Assembly (NCBI RefSeq): GCF_000420065.1
Contig: NZ_ATUF01000002.1
Span: forward strand, 434,001-498,000
DNA from: Varibaculum cambriense DSM 15806
GTDB taxonomy: Bacteria; Actinomycetota; Actinomycetes; Actinomycetales; Actinomycetaceae
DNA: 64,000 nt
Direction of reading: 5' to 3'
The notes under the pieces are model-generated. The model ran no database searches, was not told the origin of the DNA, and was given only the letters and a program-made list of their open reading frames with translations. The position numbers were made by a program, and so were the translations under genes. Positions 63,953-64,000 of the stretch are shown piece after piece (position 1 is the stretch's first letter; every line of letters starts with the position of its first letter).

Positions 63953-64000
63953 TTAGGCGGTCTTGCGCACAATCAAGCGAGTATCCACTTGGGTTTCAAC
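63953..64000 (-). CDS. C-terminal end of a probable LacI-family regulator
   Basis: Only the last 15 codons are in the window: VETQVDTRLIVRKTA and stop. This matches the usual end of LacI/GalR repressors (…T.LIVR.S). Too short for a firm call. If correct, it could be the protein acting on the LacI-type operators at 30 kb, but nothing links them directly. Confidence 0.5.
   Translation of the reverse strand, partial: VETQVDTRLIVRKTA

Overview
The window is about 64 kb of an actinobacterial chromosome of moderate GC. Gene content and protein style suggest an Actinomycetaceae-like host-associated bacterium of the Varibaculum/Mobiluncus type; this is inference, since no rRNA is present. Supporting features are a class Ib ribonucleotide reductase (NrdHIEF), a CBS-containing GuaB1, a complete-looking S10/str ribosomal protein region, menaquinone genes, several sortase-type surface proteins and ATG/GTG/TTG starts with purine-rich ribosome binding sites. 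No tRNA, rRNA or CRISPR array was found.

Layout. 0-13 kb: the end of an OPT peptide transporter, an acetyltransferase, fixX-fixC, a very long HrpA helicase, a tail-anchored Ser/Thr kinase, an SprT-like protein, a purine phosphoribosyltransferase, GuaB1 and a low-molecular-weight phosphatase. 13-25 kb: an amino-acid permease, an ABC-class ATPase, nrdF converging on nrdHIE across a strong bidirectional terminator, luxS-mtnN (AI-2/activated methyl cycle), a polysaccharide deacetylase and an ADP-ribosylglycohydrolase homologue with a decayed metal site. 25-37 kb: two large sortase-type surface proteins, a HAD phosphatase, a tiny membrane protein with two LacI-type operators, a zinc alcohol dehydrogenase, a TauE/SafE permease and a Gfo/Idh-sugar porter pair. 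37-49.5 kb: S17-L29-L16-S3-L22-S19-L2-L23-L4-L3-S10, then a 2.7 kb island holding a frameshifted pilin gene and a dead IS30, then EF-Tu, EF-G, S7 and S12. 49.5-59.3 kb: menaquinone genes menF, menD-menC-menB and menE, split by an InlB-repeat surface protein. 59.3-64 kb: a stand-alone TrpB2 behind a trp attenuator, then metN-metI-metQ behind a SAM riboswitch, and the last 15 codons of a likely LacI-family regulator.

The strongest regulatory finding is at 60.69-61.02 kb. One strand carries a 15-codon leader peptide with three consecutive Trp codons, an antiterminator/terminator pair and trpB2. The other strand carries a compact SAM-I/IV-type riboswitch whose closing stem abuts the metN ribosome binding site. 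The two divergent units thus read tryptophan and S-adenosylmethionine. The solitary TrpB2 suggests tryptophan synthesis from scavenged indole.

A second theme is a set of undescribed structured repeats in intergenic regions. Family A has four palindromic copies whose outer stems differ in sequence but still pair. Family B is a three-way-junction element. Family C has two 144-bp copies about 93% identical, closed by a terminal inverted repeat. They occur in combinations (A; A+B; A+C; A+B+C), mostly between convergent genes, and may be non-autonomous elements, structured RNAs or terminators.
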